This document shows positions 63,666 through 64,000 of a DNA stretch of 64,000 nt, one piece after another (the stretch's first letter is position 1; the number at the start of each line of letters is the position of its first letter). Both the position numbers and the translations under genes were made by a program. The stretch comes from Athripsodes cinereus (taxonomy: Eukaryota; Arthropoda; Insecta; Trichoptera; Leptoceridae). The stretch lies in the NCBI GenBank assembly GCA_947579605.1, contig OX388321.1, forward strand, positions 14,189,614 through 14,253,613. Reading direction: 5' to 3'. The notes beneath the pieces were generated by a model. The model saw only the letters and a list, made by a program, of their open reading frames with translations. It was not told the DNA's origin and made no database searches.

Positions 63666-64000
63666 TGTAAGAAAGTGCCTAGGTACTTACCTTGGTTATT
63701 ATTTTGTTAGATTAGTTTTATTTTAAAATAAGTACCTAGGCACTTCCCTTAGTAGTAAGAATATTTTGAATTTGTTCCATTTTGATTGTTTTGTTTAAAA
63801 TTGAGATTTGATATGAAGAGAGGAATTTTTGACAGAATGTAAGAAAAGATAGATATAATTAACATAATTTGTCGTTTCTTTAGTTTACAATGAAACCAAA
63901 TTATGTTTAATAATAATAAATCAATTAATATCAAGTGATTGTGTTAGTGATTTTCCATACTCCCATTATAAAACGACAAATTTGATAAAAAATGGAAAGA
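63666..64000 (+). mobile_element. Same Ty3/gypsy insertion, unit 2 (cut by window end)
   Basis: LTR 63666-63970, primer-site 12-mer AAACGACAAATT at 63971-63982 with its complement at 63866-63877, and the gag ATG at 63992. The left flank TTTTTATATATA is the same as in unit 1, so this is the same insertion event. Confidence 0.92.
63992..64000 (+). CDS. gag: gag start, truncated by window end
   Basis: Only the first three codons (MER) lie inside the window; expected to continue as at 23385. Confidence 0.8.

Larger units (their letters stand above)
48581..64000 (+). repeat. Unit 2 of the 40.4 kb duplication (cut by window end)
   Basis: Colinear with 8183-23393. Offsets change 40398 -> 40356 -> 40457 -> 40607 because of indels: minisatellite copy number and an insertion in intron 2, a 123 bp MITE segment, a small loss in the 28 bp-TIR element, and a SINE-B insertion. 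Confidence 0.9.

Overview
The window is AT-rich, intron-bearing, transposon-dense animal DNA. A butterfly or moth (Lepidoptera) is the best fit. The repeat 3' ends at about 16950-17090 and 10829-10970 look like families I know from lepidopteran genomes, and the host proteins resemble insect orthologues. Real host coding sequence is a small part of the window.

The dominant structure is a long direct duplication. Positions 8183 onward reappear nearly base for base from 48581 to the window end (shift 40398 at the left, 40607 at the right, because of indels). Each unit carries, in order: a three-exon sororin/Dalmatian cohesin-protector gene (+; 8469-12589 and 48867-52945), a convergent intronless HTATSF1 (Tat-SF1) splicing-factor gene (-; 18056-19633 and 58663-60240), a 5'-truncated Penelope-like element, several SINE and MITE fragments, and a Ty3/gypsy LTR retrotransposon. 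That retrotransposon is complete in unit 1 (23059-27847) and enters the window edge in unit 2 (63666-64000). The arrangement fits a 40.4 kb direct tandem duplication or an uncollapsed haplotype joined by scaffolding. The units differ by a SINE insertion, minisatellite copy number and a MITE indel.

The LTR retrotransposon is the most striking element. Its 305 bp LTRs look identical. Gag and Pol are open, with all catalytic motifs present. Pol sits in the -1 frame behind a canonical A_AAA_AAC slippery site. No tRNA primer site follows the 5' LTR; instead the first 12 nt after the LTR are exactly complementary to a 12-mer inside the LTR, the arrangement expected for Tf1-like self-priming.

Region by region: 1-8182 is nested MITEs, SINEs and LINE scraps. 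8183-27847 is unit 1 up to the LTR element. A 200 bp assembly gap lies at 28205-28404, and just right of it is the N-terminus of KRR1/dribble (-), with an apparent 1-nt frameshift at the contig edge. 28507-48580 has no convincing intact host gene: it holds a hAT MITE with perfect TSD, a ~98 bp minisatellite, many fragments of one non-LTR retrotransposon (one copy, 38472-39396, with 12 bp TSDs), CR1/L2-like LINE 3' ends, copies of a SINE whose 3' end resembles that LINE, and several short-spacer palindromes that look like template-switch products. 48581-64000 is unit 2.

The host genes do not form a pathway: sororin acts in sister-chromatid cohesion, HTATSF1 in U2 snRNP assembly and KRR1 in 18S rRNA maturation.
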